A stretch of 64,000 nt of DNA from Acidocella sp. (GTDB lineage Bacteria > Pseudomonadota > Alphaproteobacteria > Acetobacterales > Acetobacteraceae), in the NCBI GenBank assembly GCA_026224875.1, contig JAMFRU010000050.1, positions 1-64,000 of the forward strand, given 5' to 3'. The notes beneath the pieces were generated by a model that saw only the letters and a program-made list of their open reading frames with translations, made no database searches and had not been told where the DNA came from. Below are positions 54,810 through 64,000 of the stretch, one piece after another. Each line of letters begins with the position of its first letter. Positions within the stretch are counted from its first letter, which is position 1. A program made the position numbers and the translations under genes.

Positions 54810-55943
54810 ATGTCTGAAACCAGGCTCCAGCCAGAGCATTCGGTAAGCGATGCTGAACAACAGCAGGAGACAGAAATCCGATCGAATGTCTTTTCGCACA
54901 GCGCCGGGGGGCCGGATGGGCTTCCCGGCGTCCTGAATTTGGCCGAGCTGGAAGAACGCGTGCGCGGTATTATTCCGAAGGGCGCGTTTGATTTCATCGC
55001 CAGCGGGGCCGGTGACGAATGGACATTGGGCGAAAATCGCAGGGCTTTCACGCGGCGGGAGATTCTTCCCCGCGTCTATGCGGGCGTTGATCAGGTGGAC
55101 GTCTCCACCCATTTGCTGGGCATCGATCTGGCGACACCGATTATCGCGGCGCCCACCATGGGGCACGGGCTGGTGCATGCAGACGCTGAGTTCGGCGCAA
55201 TCAAGGGTCTGGCAAGGGCGAATGTTCTTTTTACGCTGAGCTGCCTGTCAAGCCGTACACTTGAAGATGTGGCGCAGCAGGCCACCGGGCCGCTCTGGTT
55301 TCAACTCTACCAGCAGGATGATGATGGCATCACGCGTGAACTGGTCCAACGCGCCGCGGCGGCTGGTTATAAGGCGATTGTGCAAACGGTGGATGCCGAT
55401 GTGGCCGGCAACCGCGAAGCCAATCTGCGGAACCAGTTCACGTCGCCTCCCTCTCTGGCGCTCGCCAATTTCGCCTCTGCCGGCGGCGTGCATAGACGCA
55501 AAAAGCTTAGCTGGGCCGATCTCGAACTCGTGCAGAAATATTCGGACCTGCCGGTCATTCCGAAAGGCATCCAGCATCCCGAGGATGCCGCCCAGGCCGT
55601 ACGGCTGGGTGCCGCGGCAATCTGGATTTCCAACCATGGCGCGCGGCAACTGGATGGTGTGCCCTCTGCCTTTACGGTTCTTCCCACCGTTCATAATGCC
55701 GTTGCCGGGCGCGTTCCAATTATTTTGGATGGCGGTGTGCGCCGTGGACAGGATGTCTTCAAGGCTCTGGCGCTGGGCGCATCTGCCGTGGCCATCGGCC
55801 GGCCGGTACTCTACGGCCTGGCGTTGGGCGGCGCGGATGGAGTTGCCGAGGTCTTCCGGCGCCTCACCGGGGAACTCAGCAACGTGATGCAGCTGGCGGG
55901 GGTGTCGTCGCTGGCCGGTATCACACCCTCGGCGTTGCTCTGA
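54810..55943 (+). CDS. FMN-dependent alpha-hydroxy-acid oxidase/dehydrogenase (lactate-oxidase-like)
   Basis: A 377-residue TIM-barrel flavoenzyme of the glycolate/lactate oxidase family. The active-site His is in SNHGARQLDG (about residue 275), with Lys in VIPKGIQHPEDA and the flavin-binding GGVRRGQDVFKALALGA. In the N-terminal motif the usual Tyr of GYIASGAGD is replaced by Phe (FDFIASGAGDEW), which may change substrate or rate. Starts 47 nt after the receptor stop. Probably oxidises a 2-hydroxy acid imported by the neighbouring receptor/MFS systems. Confidence 0.9.
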   Translation: MSETRLQPEHSVSDAEQQQETEIRSNVFSHSAGGPDGLPGVLNLAELEERVRGIIPKGAFDFIASGAGDEWTLGENRRAFTRREILPRVYAGVDQVDVSTHLLGIDLATPIIAAPTMGHGLVHADAEFGAIKGLARANVLFTLSCLSSRTLEDVAQQATGPLWFQLYQQDDDGITRELVQRAAAAGYKAIVQTVDADVAGNREANLRNQFTSPPSLALANFASAGGVHRRKKLSWADLELVQKYSDLPVIPKGIQHPEDAAQAVRLGAAAIWISNHGARQLDGVPSAFTVLPTVHNAVAGRVPIILDGGVRRGQDVFKALALGASAVAIGRPVLYGLALGGADGVAEVFRRLTGELSNVMQLAGVSSLAGITPSALL

Positions 55944-56059
55944 TGGCGGCCCATCGCCCGGACCTCGGCAACTTCCGGGTTTGTGAGATATTTGGCATTG
56001 CCTATGCATTGGCACTGCCAATGCAATCGAAACGATCAGGTAAATAGAGAGGCAATGAG

Positions 56060-56851
56060 ATGAACAGCACTGTTTTTGCGCATCAAGGCACCGATAATTC
56101 CATCAGCCCGGAGGAATGGAAGGTGCGCGTCAATCTGGCGGCGTTCTATCGGCTGGTGGCGCTCTATGGCTGGGATGATCTCCTGGCAACCCACATCTCG
56201 GCGCGCGTTCCGGGGCCGGATCTGCATTTCCTGATCAATCCGTTCGGCCTTATGTTCGAGGAAATTACGGCATCCAGCCTGGTCAAGATTGACCTGGATG
56301 GCAATATCATAAACCCTAGCCAATACGGCATAAACTACGCGGGATTTGTCATCCATTCAGCTATCCATGCGGCGCGCGACGATGCCCATTTTATCGCGCA
56401 TTTTCATTCACCTGACGGCACCGCCGTATCGTCGCATAAGGAAGGGCTTTTGCCGCTCAATCAAAAAGCGCTCGGTATCATTCCATTTTTGCGATATCAT
56501 GATTACGAAGGCGTTGCGGTAAATCTCGACGAGCGCGAGCGGCTTGTCGCCGATCTGGATGATGCGCATTTTCTTCTCCTGCGTAACCACGGGACGCTTG
56601 CGCTGGCCTCCTCCATTGGTGCCGCGTGGGGGCGGATCTATCAGCTTGAAACAGCCTGCACCGCGCAGGTACGTACGCTTTCAATCGGGCGCGAGAATGT
56701 CCTCATTGCCCCCGAAGCAGCGCAGGCGGAGGTCCGGCGCCAGGCGGGAAGTTTCGCCCAGAAATCCGGTGTCGCGGGCGACTTTCATGATCTTCTCTGG
56801 GCTGCCTCCTTGCGCAAGGTGGTTCGGGAGGCGCCAGGCTTCGAACGCTGA
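56060..56851 (+). CDS. Class II aldolase/adducin-family protein
   Basis: A 263-residue zinc-dependent class II aldolase/adducin fold. Metal-binding His pair in FIAHFHSPDGTAVSS (about residues 112-120) and a third His in LLRNHGTLALASS (about 178). VNLAAFYRLVALYGWDDLLA and HISARVPG are also typical. Activity (aldol cleavage, decarboxylation or a non-enzymatic role) is undetermined. Follows the oxidase gene by 116 nt with the same orientation and may act on its product. Confidence 0.87.
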   Translation: MNSTVFAHQGTDNSISPEEWKVRVNLAAFYRLVALYGWDDLLATHISARVPGPDLHFLINPFGLMFEEITASSLVKIDLDGNIINPSQYGINYAGFVIHSAIHAARDDAHFIAHFHSPDGTAVSSHKEGLLPLNQKALGIIPFLRYHDYEGVAVNLDERERLVADLDDAHFLLLRNHGTLALASSIGAAWGRIYQLETACTAQVRTLSIGRENVLIAPEAAQAEVRRQAGSFAQKSGVAGDFHDLLWAASLRKVVREAPGFER

Positions 56852-56878
56852 CGCTAAGCTGCCGTGAATTTCGCAGGG

Positions 56879-57127
56879 CTAGATGCCGCCGCACACGCCG
56901 CAGCGGATCAAGCCCGACAGCAAATGGCGGGGACGTTGGTTGAACCAGAACTCGGTTTTGGGCTGGGTGTCGGCCCTCTTGTCACCGCTGAAATCGTCTG
57001 TGGTGAAGTTGGCGGCAGGGGCAAAGCCCGGCCTGCGGGCATCGAACTGCCGGGCTTTTACGGCTTGCCACAGCTCCTTATCTACGATGCGCAGTTCGGG
57101 GACGTCCGTAATGACCCAGCTCTCCTG
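56879..57127 (-). pseudogene. Serine recombinase (resolvase) remnant
   Basis: The minus strand encodes QESWVITDVPELRIVDKELW, QAVKARQFDARRPGFAPAAN and RPRHLLSGLIRCGVCGGI followed by a stop (TAG at 56881-56879). This is the middle region of a large serine recombinase, with the Cys-pair zinc-ribbon start. The catalytic N-terminal domain is missing, so it is a fragment and marks a former mobile element between the aldolase and ABC exporter genes. Confidence 0.75.
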
Positions 57128-57355
57128 CGGGTTTCAGCATATCATCATTTGCTTGAGGCTCAGCCATTGCTGCGTGAGGGGACCGCTGACGCGGAGAAAT
57201 TATTTTTTGCGGATCGTCCCAAATTATCGAATAAAAGTGATTCAATATTGTTCTGGCAAGGAAGATGCTTCGGCAAGAAGCGTTTCTAAGTGCATTAATA
57301 TGATCAACTTTATAACGATTGATTCCCGGCAGCTCTGTCTCTATTTAGCGTGGCC

Positions 57356-59209
57356 ATGATCGCTCAAATCAATGCCGCCCAAGTCGACGGTATACCGGCT
57401 CGCAATCTCACCACGGCGTTGAACCTTGCCGGCGCGCCGCGTATTCTTGGCCGGGTGCTCGGCTTTGCTTTGCATTACCGCTGGCGCTTTGCCGTCGCGG
57501 GGCTGACCAGCCTTGCCGCCACAATGTTCAACCTCGCGATTCCGCGGTTGCTCGGCTGGGCGGTGGATCAGGCGCATGCGCTGCTGCAGCACGCCGCCGG
57601 CACGCCACAGGGGGCAGTGCTGACCCGGCTGGTGACGATCGGCCTGCTGCTGGTCGCGGCCGCCGCGGCGCGCGGCTTTGCGCAGATGGTGGCGGGCTAT
57701 CAGAGCCAGTATATCGCCCAGGCCGTGGGGCGGGATTTGCGGCTGCGGTTTTTTGAGAAATTGCAGCGGCTGGGTTTTTCCTTTCATGACCGTATCCATT
57801 CCGGCGATCTCATCACCCGCGGCATGCTCGACCTTGAGGGCGTGCGCGGCTTTATCGAGAACGCGCTGCAGGCCTGTCTTTCGCTGCTGCTGCTGGTCGT
57901 TATCGGCAGCACCATGCTGGTGCTGCAGAATCCGCTTATGGCGCTGCTGGCCATGAGTTTCGTGCCCTTTGCCGCCTGGCGCGCGGGGCGCATGGGATTG
58001 CTGCTGCGCCTGGCCTGGACAAAGCTGCAGGAAAAAATGTCGGTGCTGACGCGGGTGATGGAAGAGAATCTGCAGGGCATGCGCGTGGTGCGGGCGTTTG
58101 CCTCGAAGACATTCGAGATCGGCAAATTCGACGAGGCCGGGGATGAGGCATTGCGCCTGTCCAACCGGCGGATTTTTATCCGCTCAGGGGCCATGGTGTT
58201 TATCAATTCCAGCTATTTTATAGCCATGGGGCTGGTGGTGTGGGTTGGCGGGCGCGAAGTGCAGGCGCATCGGTTTACCATTGGCGAGCTGACCGAGTTT
58301 CTTACCTTGATGACGATTTTGCAGCAGCCGGTGCGGCAGATGGGCATGATCATGAATGCCTCGGCGCGGGCTGTGTCTTCCGGCAAGCGCCTGTTCGAGA
58401 TTCTCGACATGGTGCCCAACATCCGCGACCGTGATGGCGCGCAGGCGCTGCAATTGAGGGAGGGGGTGCTGCGCTTCGAGAACGTCTCCTTTGCCTTTGA
58501 TGGCAGCACGCCGGTGCTGGAGAATATTTCCTTCACCGTGCGGCCGGGCCAGACGCTTGGCATTGTCGGGCCGTCCGGTGCTGGTAAATCGACCATCGCC
58601 CAGCTGATCCCGCGGTTTTACGATGTCAGTGCCGGGCGCATCACCATAGATGATCAGGATGTACGCGAGGTCACGCTCGATAGCCTGCGCAATGCCGTGG
58701 GGCTGGTGCAGCAGGATGTGTTTTTGTTCGATGATGGTATCGATTCAAATATCGCCTATGCCGATCCGGAGGCCGAGGTGCATGAGCTGATCGATGCCGC
58801 GCGCACGGCGCAAATTCATGATTTTGCGGCCAGCCTGCCGGCTGCCTATGCCACGCGCATCGGCGAGCGCGGCATGGGGCTTTCGGGCGGGCAGCGGCAG
58901 CGGCTTTCCATTGCCCGGGGCATGGTGCCGGACCCGGCAGTGGTGGTGTTCGACGATGCCACCTCGGCCGTGGATGCGGCGACGGAACACCAGCTGCGCC
59001 ACGCTTTGCGCGCTGCCACGGGCAAGCAGAGCACCATCATCATTTCGCACCGGCTCGGCTCGCTGCTGCATGCGGATGAGATTATAGTGCTGGATGCCGG
59101 ACGTATTATCGAGCGCGGCACGCATGAGCGGTTGATAGCGGCGGACGGATATTACGCCGCTTTGTTCCGGGCGCAGAGCCAGAATGTTGCGGCGGGAGAA
59201 GCGGCATGA
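57356..59209 (+). CDS. ABC exporter, subunit 1 (half-transporter with degenerate ATPase site)
   Basis: An approximately 617-residue MsbA-type half-exporter: six membrane helices (about residues 30-310) and an ATPase domain. Walker A GPSGAGKST is near residue 405 and the signature LSGGQRQRLS near 509. Walker B ends VVFDDATSAVD, with the catalytic Glu replaced by Asp (about 534). Such replacement is typical of the degenerate subunit of a heterodimeric exporter. GTG at 57350 is also possible. Overlaps subunit 2 by 4 nt (ATGA). Substrate unknown (lipid, peptide or drug). Confidence 0.9.
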   Translation: MIAQINAAQVDGIPARNLTTALNLAGAPRILGRVLGFALHYRWRFAVAGLTSLAATMFNLAIPRLLGWAVDQAHALLQHAAGTPQGAVLTRLVTIGLLLVAAAAARGFAQMVAGYQSQYIAQAVGRDLRLRFFEKLQRLGFSFHDRIHSGDLITRGMLDLEGVRGFIENALQACLSLLLLVVIGSTMLVLQNPLMALLAMSFVPFAAWRAGRMGLLLRLAWTKLQEKMSVLTRVMEENLQGMRVVRAFASKTFEIGKFDEAGDEALRLSNRRIFIRSGAMVFINSSYFIAMGLVVWVGGREVQAHRFTIGELTEFLTLMTILQQPVRQMGMIMNASARAVSSGKRLFEILDMVPNIRDRDGAQALQLREGVLRFENVSFAFDGSTPVLENISFTVRPGQTLGIVGPSGAGKSTIAQLIPRFYDVSAGRITIDDQDVREVTLDSLRNAVGLVQQDVFLFDDGIDSNIAYADPEAEVHELIDAARTAQIHDFAASLPAAYATRIGERGMGLSGGQRQRLSIARGMVPDPAVVVFDDATSAVDAATEHQLRHALRAATGKQSTIIISHRLGSLLHADEIIVLDAGRIIERGTHERLIAADGYYAALFRAQSQNVAAGEAA

Positions 59210-61008
59210 GCGGGTTTGCCGTGGGTGGCGGGACGGGCGGCGAGATTGACGAGGATATTTATGCGCCGTTTAGCGCCTCGGTGCTGAAGCGCGTCGCCGG
59301 TTTCGTCAGCCCCTACCGGCTGTCCTTCATCGCCGCGTTCGGCGCGGTGCTGGCTTTTGTCGCGGCCCAGCTTGCCATTCCCTATGTCATTCGCGCGGCT
59401 GTCAATTCAGCCGTGCATAAGCCGGGGGCGCTGCCGATAAATATGGTGGGTGCTGTTTTTCTTGGCGTGATCATTTTCAACGCGGGGGCAAGCTACGCGC
59501 AGGAGGTGCTCTCCGCCCGCCTCGCCCAGCGGGTGATTTTTGATATGCGGCGAGAAATGTTCACGCATCTGCAGGATGTAGCACTCGCCTTCCTGGATAA
59601 GACCCATGTCGGGCGCATCATGTCGCGCCTGCAGGGTGATGTGAACGCGCTGCAGGAGTTTTTCGAAACCTCCATTCAGGCCGTCGGCGATCTGGTGCTG
59701 TTGTTCGGCATTGTGTTCGTGCTGCTGGCGATGGAATGGCGTCTGGCGCTCGTGACACTCACCGTGCTGCCGGTGATGGTTGGCATCCGTGCCGCCTGGT
59801 TGCCACAGGCAAAAATCAAATTCAGGCGCGCGCGCGATGCCTCTTCCATCGTCAACGGCGCGCTGGCGGAAAACATTGCCGGTGTGCGTGTGGTCCAGGG
59901 CTCGCGGCGCGAACATGTCAATTTGGCCGATTTCACCGTGAAGGCGAATGAGAATTTTGCGGCCCAGGTGGATGTGTCGTGGACCTCGCAGATCATGGTG
60001 CCGACGGTCGATATCCTGACCGGGCTGGCGATGGCCGCAATTGTGCTGCTGGGCGGCCATTTTGTGCTGCACCGGGCCATGGATCTCGGTGTCATGGTCG
60101 CCTTCATCTTCTATGTGCAGCGGTTTTTCGACCCCATCCGCACGCTGAGCCAGCAATACACAATGCTACAGCGGGCGATGGCGGCGAGCCATCGGATTCT
60201 CGAAGTCATTGATGTGCCCTTGCAGATTGAAGACAGAGCTGGTGCTGAGCCGCTTGAAACGAAAGATTTTTCCATCGAATTTCGCGATGTTTCATTTGGC
60301 TACAAGCCGGGGCAGACGGTGCTCAAGAACCTCAGTTTTACCGTACCCGCGCGCAAAACTGTCGCACTTGTCGGTCCCACCGGCTCGGGCAAGACCAGCA
60401 TTTCGGCGCTCATCCACCGCTTTTACGATGCCAATGAAGGGGCGGTGCTGATCGGCGGCCGGGATGTGCGTGACGTGACTCTGGGCTCGCTCGGCCGCAA
60501 CATCGCCATTGTGCTGCAGGAGCCGTTTTTGTTTACCGGTACCGTGCTGGAAAACATCCGCTATTCCAGCCATTGGGTGAGCCGTGAGGAGATCATCGCG
60601 GCGGCAAAGGCAACGCAGGCGCATGACTTCATCATGCGCCTGCCGCTTGGTTATGATACGATGCTGGAGCAGCGCGGCCAGAATCTGGCCATCGGCTAGC
60701 GCCAGCTTTTGAGTTTTGCGCGCGCTCTGGTGGCCGATCCGCAAATCCTTATTTTGGATGAGGCGACGGCGAGCATCGATTCGTTCGTGGAGGCGCAGAT
60801 CCAGCAGGCCTTGCGCGTGCTGCAGGCGGGGCGCACCAGCATTGTCATCGCCCATCGCCTGGCCACTGTGCGCGATGCCGATGACATCATCGTGCTGCGT
60901 CAGGGCGAAATTCTGGAACAGGGTAATCACACACAGCTCCTGGCGCGGGATGGGCTCTACGCCAGCCTCTACCGGCGGAATTTCTCGTCGTTTGACGAGG
61001 CAGCCTGA
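59206..61008 (+). pseudogene. ABC exporter, subunit 2, interrupted by an in-frame amber codon
   Basis: A 601-codon half-exporter gene. Its frame is open from 59206 except for a TAG at 60697-60699 (codon 498) inside the signature motif: NLAIG-stop-RQLLSFARALV, where the residue after LxxG should be Gln. A CAG to TAG change explains it. Downstream the frame resumes with Walker B ILILDEATASID, VIAHRLATVRDAD and an intact C-terminus, all in the same frame. The catalytic Glu is present in Walker B, so this is the canonical ATPase site of the pair. It is either a recent nonsense mutation, a suppressed stop, or a sequencing error. Confidence 0.85.
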
Positions 61009-61563
61009 CACAAAATTCAGGGCGAACGGATCGTCGATGTGATAAACGCTGTTTTGGCGGCTGTATAAGCTTCCCGGTCCGTTCGGCGGTAAAGAGACTG
61101 TGCGTCTGCTTTTGCGCAGGGCAGTCCGATACGCCTAGCCGGCGCTGACGCAGTGGACTTGCAATCGCTTCGTCAGGCAGGGAGGAGCAAGCACTTCCAC
61201 GAGGTTGGCCGGGAGAATGCGCGCAATCCTGGGTAAACGGCAGTGATAAACGGACATGAGGTGTTAGCCGCACAAGTTAAAATGTTCGGGTTTCAGCCCC
61301 GGGAGTGAACCGCGTCACAGCTCAACTGGCCGCGGATGGCGGCCTTGGGGTTGGGCGCGGTGCTTCACCTTGCCGTTTTCTTCATGTTTCATGAAGTTGA
61401 ACAATCGGCCTGTGCACCCATTTCTGTAAAATACGTCAGCTTATCTTGCATCTCCGTGAATCGTTTTCTGCTCATCAAGTCCCGGTGCGGCTGGAGCCGC
61501 CAGATGTGGTTTAGGCAGATGTGGTTTAGGCGGTACATAATTCGAAATGTGGAGGTCTTTTTC
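61009..61563. other. Intergenic region with a 15-bp tandem repeat
   Basis: About 550 bp upstream of the glycosyltransferase. A perfect two-copy tandem repeat of CAGATGTGGTTTAGG is at 61501-61530. The rest has open frames without a family match and no RNA or terminator that can be supported. The region probably holds the glycosyltransferase promoter. Confidence 0.45.
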
Positions 61564-62667
61564 GTGAGGATAGCCCAGATTGCCCCCCTTGCGGAATGCT
61601 GTCCGCCGCGCCTTTATGGCGGCACCGAGCGTATCGTTTCCTATCTTACCGAGGAGCTGGTGCGCCAGGGGCACGAGGTGACGTTGTTCGCGAGCGGGGA
61701 TTCTGTCACCGCAGCGGAACTGGTACCGGGCTGTGATGTGGCGCTGCGCCTTAACCCCGCCGTAATAGATCCAGTTCCCTATCAGCTCATGATGATGGAC
61801 CAAATACGCCGCAGGGCCGGCGAATTTGACGTGCTTCACTTCCACATGGACTTTCTTCACTATCCAATGGCAAGCGTTTTCGCGGGGCGGATGCTCACCA
61901 CACTGCACGGCCGCCTCGACCTGCCAGACCTGAAGCCGTTTTTTCGCGCGTTTCCCGATTTTCCCCTCGTATCGATCTCTGACGAACAGCGGCGGCCGAT
62001 GCCGCCGGTGAATTGGGCCGGCACGGTTTATCATGGACTGCCCCAAGACCTATTGCCGTTTACAGCTAAACCCAAGGGCCGCTATCTCGCCTTCCTCGGG
62101 CGTATTGCGCCGGAGAAGCGCCCAGACAGGGCGATTGAAATCGCAACCCGCGCCGGCCTGAAGCTCAAAATTGCCGCCAAGATCGATAAAGTAGACCAAG
62201 CATATTGGGACGAAACCATTGCGCCAATGGTCGCTGGCCATCCCAACGTCGAATTTATCGGCGAGATCGGCGAGCATCAAAAAGCTGAGTTCCTGGGAAA
62301 TGCCGAAGCGCTGCTCTTCCCGATCGACTGGCCGGAACCTTTTGGCCTCGTGATGATCGAAGCCATGGCCTGCGGGACGCCGGTGATTGCGTTCCGCAGC
62401 GGCTCCGTTCCTGAGATTATTGAAAATGGTGAGACCGGCTTTATCGTCGACGGTCTCGACCAGGCCGTGGCAGCGGTACGCATGGCGGCCAAGCTCGACC
62501 GTGCCAACGTTCGAGCGGTCTTCGATAAGCGCTTTACCGCTGAGCGAATGGCTATCGATTATCTGACGATTTATGGCGAGCTACCGGCTATGCGCAGCCG
62601 CACAATGCTGTTCCCGGCAATCGCGAATGCAATTGACGGCGCCATCGCCTTAAAGGCGATTGCCTGA
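61564..62667 (+). CDS. GT4-family glycosyltransferase
   Basis: A 367-residue GT-B glycosyltransferase. AQIAPLAECCPPRLYGGTER (N-terminal domain, RLYGGTE being the usual glycine-rich loop) and GRYLAFLGRIAPEKRPDRAI, followed by the E-x7-E motif FPIDWPEPFGLVMIEAMACG, mark the family 4. GTG at 61564 is chosen (Shine-Dalgarno GGAGG 8 nt upstream). The frame is open further upstream through repeats but without coding character. It is probably co-transcribed with the amylo-alpha-1,6-glucosidase, suggesting glycogen or glucan metabolism. Confidence 0.85.
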   Translation: MRIAQIAPLAECCPPRLYGGTERIVSYLTEELVRQGHEVTLFASGDSVTAAELVPGCDVALRLNPAVIDPVPYQLMMMDQIRRRAGEFDVLHFHMDFLHYPMASVFAGRMLTTLHGRLDLPDLKPFFRAFPDFPLVSISDEQRRPMPPVNWAGTVYHGLPQDLLPFTAKPKGRYLAFLGRIAPEKRPDRAIEIATRAGLKLKIAAKIDKVDQAYWDETIAPMVAGHPNVEFIGEIGEHQKAEFLGNAEALLFPIDWPEPFGLVMIEAMACGTPVIAFRSGSVPEIIENGETGFIVDGLDQAVAAVRMAAKLDRANVRAVFDKRFTAERMAIDYLTIYGELPAMRSRTMLFPAIANAIDGAIALKAIA

Positions 62668-62682
62668 CGAGAAAGGTCTCCC

Positions 62683-64000
62683 ATGCACGCCCCTACCAGC
62701 GTACACGCCGTCGCAAACGCTAACGCGGCGGCGGAGCAGACCACGCCGACGGCGCAGTATTTTATTCGCGCGACGTCGTCGCTGCAGGAACGGCGGCCCC
62801 TTACGTTAAAACACGGCGACACCTTTGCCGTCTTCGACCATAACGGTGACGCTCTTGCCGCCCCCGGCAGCCCGGAAGGCCTTTACCACCGCGACACGAG
62901 ATACCTCTCCGGGCTCGTCCTCTTGATCCACGGCGAGCGGCCGATTTTGCTGTCTTCGACGCTGCGCGACGACAACGCGACGCTCACCTGCGATCTCAGC
63001 AATCCTGATTTGGCCGACGCCGCCGGCCAGATAATCCTCGAGCACGACCTCCTGCATGTTCGTCGCTCCCGTTTCCTTTGGAAGGGCGCATGTTACGAGC
63101 GCTTCTCCTTGCGCAATTTTGACGACCGCAAGCGGACCGTGCGGATCGAAGTCTGCTTTGCCGCTGACTTTGCCGACCTCTTCGAAGTGCGCGGCGCCAA
63201 ACGAAAGCGGCGCGGCACGCTTCAGCCACCGGAGGTTCACGAAAATCGGGTGCAACTCTCTTATCTCGGCCTTGACAACAGGCAGCGCCGCACGCGGCTG
63301 CGTTTCGACCCTGCCCCGCAGACGCTGACAGCGGAACGTGCCAGCTTCGTCTTCGAGCTTGATCCGCACCAGGCGGCAAACGTCGTTCTTGATATTGCCT
63401 GCGACGCTTCCGATGAGTTGCCCGTGCGCAAAGCCTTCAGCCAAGCTTTGCGCGCTTCGCGCCAGGCGTTGCGGTCTTCTGCCTCGCGCGCCGCTGCGAT
63501 TACCAGTTCCAACGAGATTTTTAACGAAGCGGCGCGCCGCTCCATTGCGGATCTCTACATGCTGATTACGGACACGCCGGAGGGGCCCTACCCCTATGCT
63601 GGCATTCCTTGGTTCAGTACGGTGTTTGGCCGCGACGCCCTCATCACCGCGCTGGAAACGCTCTGGCTCGACCCGGACATCGCCCACGGCGTGCTCCAGC
63701 ATCTCGCCGCCAACCAAGCAACCGGCTACGATGCAGCGGCCGACGCCGAGCCAGGAAAAATTCTGCACGAGGTCCGCTACGGCGAAATGGCTGAACTCAA
63801 GGAAGTGCCGTTCCGGCGCTATTACGGCAGCGTCGATTCCACCCCACTCTTTGTTATGCTGGCCGGCGCTTATTTCGAGCGCACCGGCGATCTCAGCACT
63901 ATCCGCCGCCTATGGCCGCACCTTGAGGCAGCACTGGCGTGGATCGAAAAGGATGGCGATCGCGACAATGACGGCTTTGTCGAATATGGCCGTCAGACCG
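62683..64000 (+). CDS. Amylo-alpha-1,6-glucosidase-type protein (glycogen debranching), 3' end beyond the window
   Basis: A partial frame of at least 439 codons running off the window. It has an N-terminal glycogen-debranching-type beta domain (about residues 30-240, with GDTFAVFDHNGDALAAPGSP and GLYHRDTRYLSGLVLLIHGE), then the (alpha/alpha)6 catalytic domain starting near 300 (YPYAGIPWFSTVFGRDALIT). The motif GIPWFSTVFGRDAL is typical of the family. The ATG at 62683 has Shine-Dalgarno GAAAGG. Lies 15 nt after the glycosyltransferase stop, so they are probably one operon. Confidence 0.88.
   Translation, partial: MHAPTSVHAVANANAAAEQTTPTAQYFIRATSSLQERRPLTLKHGDTFAVFDHNGDALAAPGSPEGLYHRDTRYLSGLVLLIHGERPILLSSTLRDDNATLTCDLSNPDLADAAGQIILEHDLLHVRRSRFLWKGACYERFSLRNFDDRKRTVRIEVCFAADFADLFEVRGAKRKRRGTLQPPEVHENRVQLSYLGLDNRQRRTRLRFDPAPQTLTAERASFVFELDPHQAANVVLDIACDASDELPVRKAFSQALRASRQALRSSASRAAAITSSNEIFNEAARRSIADLYMLITDTPEGPYPYAGIPWFSTVFGRDALITALETLWLDPDIAHGVLQHLAANQATGYDAAADAEPGKILHEVRYGEMAELKEVPFRRYYGSVDSTPLFVMLAGAYFERTGDLSTIRRLWPHLEAALAWIEKDGDRDNDGFVEYGRQT

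Noticed and set aside
62806-63768. 320-codon minus-strand frame opposite the debranching enzyme
   Set aside because: Antisense shadow; the plus-strand frame has the GIPWFSTVFGRDAL signature and runs to the window end.
1-64000. CRISPR arrays, tRNA or rRNA genes
   Set aside because: No regularly spaced direct repeats, no tRNA cloverleaf-like sequence and no rRNA-like segment was seen by eye.

Overview
The window reads as a high-GC alphaproteobacterial chromosome segment, most likely from an Acetobacteraceae relative (Rhodospirillales). This rests on codon use, on the family mix (DUF1185 cluster, FmdA/FmdB, FCD-type GntR, a PiuC-type iron cassette) and on Acetobacteraceae-like intergenic palindromes. 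It is inference, because no rRNA or housekeeping marker is present. The region is metabolic and accessory: small-molecule uptake and catabolism operons separated by insertion-sequence debris.

Layout. 1-9.3 kb: two divergent operons share one FCD-family GntR regulator. One is a polyamine-type ABC importer with a NIPSNAP protein (minus strand). The other is DUF1185, alpha/beta hydrolase, flavin monooxygenase and aldehyde dehydrogenase (plus strand). Each operon carries an almost identical 22-bp palindromic operator and promoter. 9.4-10.3 kb: a complete IS630-family element with TA duplication. 10.9-18.0 kb: an iron-uptake cassette made of a Sel1-repeat protein, a TonB-dependent siderophore receptor, a PiuC-like dioxygenase, a PepSY protein and ExbB-ExbD-TonB. 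18.0-18.9 kb: a graveyard of IS5, integrase and SDR fragments. 19.0-23.2 kb: aspartase and small secreted or membrane proteins. 23.6-34.4 kb: a Rieske oxygenase with a divergent LysR regulator, a second LysR, and a large operon (conserved hypothetical, SsuABC-type importer, two SDRs, creatininase-family amidohydrolase, two ureohydrolases) that looks like a guanidino- or cyclic-amide nitrogen-scavenging pathway.

35.1-44.2 kb is the most unusual part. An NCS1 permease is fused through a cysteine-rich module to a hybrid histidine kinase and sits next to a LuxR-type response regulator. Formamidase (fmdA), fmdB, aliphatic amidase (amiE) and a stand-alone NCS1 permease with the same cysteine module follow. 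This looks like a transporter-sensor controlled short-amide utilisation system. fmdB and amiE converge on a nested inverted repeat whose 32-bp arms contain both stop codons.

44.7-56.9 kb: a cytoplasmic BisC-like molybdoenzyme, a flavin monooxygenase, two tandem MFS permeases, a TonB-dependent receptor, an FMN alpha-hydroxy-acid oxidase and a class II aldolase. 56.9-61.0 kb: a serine-recombinase remnant, then a heterodimeric ABC exporter whose second subunit has an in-frame amber codon in its signature motif. 61.6-64 kb: a GT4 glycosyltransferase and the start of a glycogen-debranching-type amylo-alpha-1,6-glucosidase that runs off the window.
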